From NCBI GenBank assembly GCA_900752425.1, contig CAADVE010000144.1:1-6813 (forward strand): a DNA stretch of 6,813 nucleotides, given 5' to 3'. The translations under genes and the position numbers were made by a program. Source of the stretch: an uncultured Collinsella sp. (GTDB lineage Bacteria > Actinomycetota > Coriobacteriia > Coriobacteriales > Coriobacteriaceae). This document shows, in pieces, positions 5,624 to 6,813 of the stretch (positions are counted from its first letter, which is position 1; each line of letters begins with the position of its first letter). The notes below the pieces were generated by a model. That model worked only from the letters and a program-made list of their open reading frames with translations. It made no database searches and was not told the origin of the DNA.

Positions 5624-5739
5624 AGTACTCATATTTGGCATTTTTTGACCACAGGGGTTGCCAGCGCCGTGGTTTCGCCCTTTCTGCGCCGAAGCGATAC
5701 ACTGTTGCCGTTTGATTTCTTCGCTCAAGGAGGATGCGC

Positions 5740-6813
5740 ATGCCGTGCACAACGATTCTGGTCGGTAAAAACGCAAGCTACGACGGGTCGACCCTGGTCG
5801 CGCGTAACGAGGACTCGTCCAACGGGGTGTTTGAGCCCAAACGTATGCGCGTGGTGCATCCCGACGAGCAGCCGCGCGTCTACACAAGCGTCCTGAGCCA
5901 CCTGACCGTTGAACTGCCCAATAACCCCATGCGCTACACGAGCGTCCCCGATGTTGTCCCGGGCCACGGCATCTGGGCCGAGGCCGGTTTCAACGAGCTC
6001 AATGTGGGCATGTCCGCAACCGAGACGCTCACCACCAACGAGCGCGTCCGCGGTGCCGACCCGCTCGTCGACTACGTACCCGCCAAGGGCAACGAGGGTG
6101 AGGACGGCTATGTGCCGGCGCAACCTGGTGGCCTGGGCGAGGAGGATATGGTGACCCTGGTCCTGCCGTACGCCAAGTCCGCCCGCGACGGCGTTCGTAT
6201 CCTGGGCGACCTGCTCGAGCGCTACGGCACCTACGAGAACAACGGCATCGCCTTTAGTGACGTGGACGAGATCTGGTGGCTCGAGACCATCGGCGGCCAC
6301 CACTGGATCGCCAAGCGTGTGCCTGATGACGCCTATGTGACCATGCCCAACCAGCTGGGTATCGACAGCTTTGACCTAGACGACGCCGAGGGCGCCCAGA
6401 CCGACCACATGTGCTCGGCCGACCTGCGCTCCTGGATGGCCGAGTGGCATCTGGACCTGACGTTGGGCGTCGAGGGCGACGGTCCGGCAACGGTCTTTAA
6501 CCCGCGCGAGGCCTTTGGCTCGCACAGCGACAGCGACCATGTCTACAACACGCCGCGCGCCTGGTACATGCAGCGCTGCCTCAACCCCGGCGACGTGTGG
6601 GACGGCCCCGACGCCGACTACACGCCCGAGAGCGACGATATCCCCTGGAGCCGCGTGCCCGAGCGTAAGGTGACCATCGAGGACATCAAGTACGTGCTTT
6701 CGAGCCACTACCAGGGCACGGAGTACGACTGTTACGGCAGCAAAGGCCCGGCCCCCCCGCCCGGCGCCGAACGCCCCCTCCGCATCAACCGCAACAACCA
6801 GCCCGCCCGGCCC
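5740..6813 (+). CDS. C69-family dipeptidase, 3' end cut by window
   Basis: 358 codons are present with no stop; full-length relatives have about 470-560 residues. AAGGAGG (5727-5733) is 6 bases before the ATG at 5740; the earlier in-frame ATG at 5734 touches the binding site and is rejected. The N-terminus MPCTTILVGKNASYDGSTLV and then ARNEDS is the peptidase C69 signature. Cys-3 is the expected N-terminal nucleophile of this Ntn-hydrolase family, exposed by removal of the first residues. Other family features are GIWAEAGFNELNVGMSATET (77-96) and DEIWWLETIGGHHWIAKRVP (176-195). PepD-type enzymes cleave dipeptides of broad specificity, normally in the cytosol; no signal peptide is seen. It is probably a separate unit from folD because a terminator lies between them. 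The last ~20 codons deviate from the family and are suspect. Confidence 0.9.
   Translation, partial: MPCTTILVGKNASYDGSTLVARNEDSSNGVFEPKRMRVVHPDEQPRVYTSVLSHLTVELPNNPMRYTSVPDVVPGHGIWAEAGFNELNVGMSATETLTTNERVRGADPLVDYVPAKGNEGEDGYVPAQPGGLGEEDMVTLVLPYAKSARDGVRILGDLLERYGTYENNGIAFSDVDEIWWLETIGGHHWIAKRVPDDAYVTMPNQLGIDSFDLDDAEGAQTDHMCSADLRSWMAEWHLDLTLGVEGDGPATVFNPREAFGSHSDSDHVYNTPRAWYMQRCLNPGDVWDGPDADYTPESDDIPWSRVPERKVTIEDIKYVLSSHYQGTEYDCYGSKGPAPPPGAERPLRINRNNQPARP

Larger units (their letters stand above)
5418..5658. repeat. 241-base inverted-repeat (MITE-like) element
   Basis: The left arm (5418-5453) and the reverse complement of the right arm (5622-5658) match except for one substitution and one single-base indel. 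Shared core: CAAAAAATGCCAAATATGAG, then TACTGT. Similarity fades but continues about 25 bases further inward. The 168-base centre is AT-rich and carries a terminator-like hairpin (5488-5522) and a palindrome (5607-5623). There is no transposase and no clear target-site duplication. Foldback ends and atypical composition suggest a miniature mobile or dispersed element, but copy number cannot be judged from one window. Each arm also encodes an inward-facing short frame beginning MPNMSTV, neither with a ribosome binding site. Confidence 0.75.
5387..5739. other. AT-rich intergenic region between folD and the dipeptidase gene
   Basis: About 353 bases with no gene of normal size. Most of it is the inverted-repeat element 5418-5658, clearly AT-rich against GC-rich neighbours. 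The remainder (5659-5739) carries the dipeptidase ribosome binding site. TACACT (5698-5703) is a possible -10, but I see no good -35. Confidence 0.6.

Noticed and set aside
5589..5648. Short plus-strand frame for a 19-residue hydrophobic peptide (MRSKIAVTKLVTVLIFGIF)
   Set aside because: It has no ribosome binding site and lies antisense to the MPNMSTV frame of the right arm; its hydrophobic look is expected from AT-rich sequence.
5645..5673. Outward-facing -35-like TTGACC at the right end of the inverted repeat driving the dipeptidase gene
   Set aside because: There is no -10-like sequence at 16-18 bases spacing.

Overview
The window looks like part of a Coriobacteriia genome, most likely Collinsella or a close relative. 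This is inferred from the GC-rich coding style, the Tat plus LAxTG-sortase export signals, the C69 dipeptidase and the fchA-folD pair; no marker gene fixes the genus. It holds five protein genes. The last one runs off the right edge.

Left half, minus strand: an 827-residue cell-surface protein (54-2537) with a twin-arginine signal, a probable ricin-like trefoil, a phosphatidylinositol-specific phospholipase C catalytic domain, an Ig-like region and a C-terminal LADTG sorting signal. Upstream of it, also on the minus strand, is a 197-residue lipoprotein of unknown function (2843-3436). A GC-rich hairpin between them (2745-2770) suggests separate transcription units.

Middle: a 460-base non-coding stretch (3437-3896) holds two copies of a 19-base repeat with an imperfect dyad, a second GC-rich terminator hairpin facing the minus strand with no gene in front of it, a further hairpin, and a likely promoter for the plus-strand operon.

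Right half, plus strand: fchA (methenyl-THF cyclohydrolase / cyclodeaminase family) and folD are separated by 2 bases and form a one-carbon folate operon. The FolD protein has lost two residues needed for cyclohydrolase activity (Lys to Ala, Gln to Phe) but keeps its NADP-binding and C-terminal motifs. FolD therefore probably acts as a dehydrogenase only, with FchA doing the cyclohydrolase step. After folD comes a 241-base AT-rich inverted-repeat element (5418-5658) with a central terminator-like hairpin. Its arms encode near-identical peptide starts facing each other. A C69-family dipeptidase gene then begins at 5740 and is cut by the window end, where the last ~60 bases look like poor-quality sequence.

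I saw no tRNA, rRNA, CRISPR array, transposase or phage gene. The strongest novelty candidates are the FchA/FolD division of labour, the inverted-repeat element with its mirrored peptides, and the structured, repeat-flanked intergenic region with an orphan terminator.
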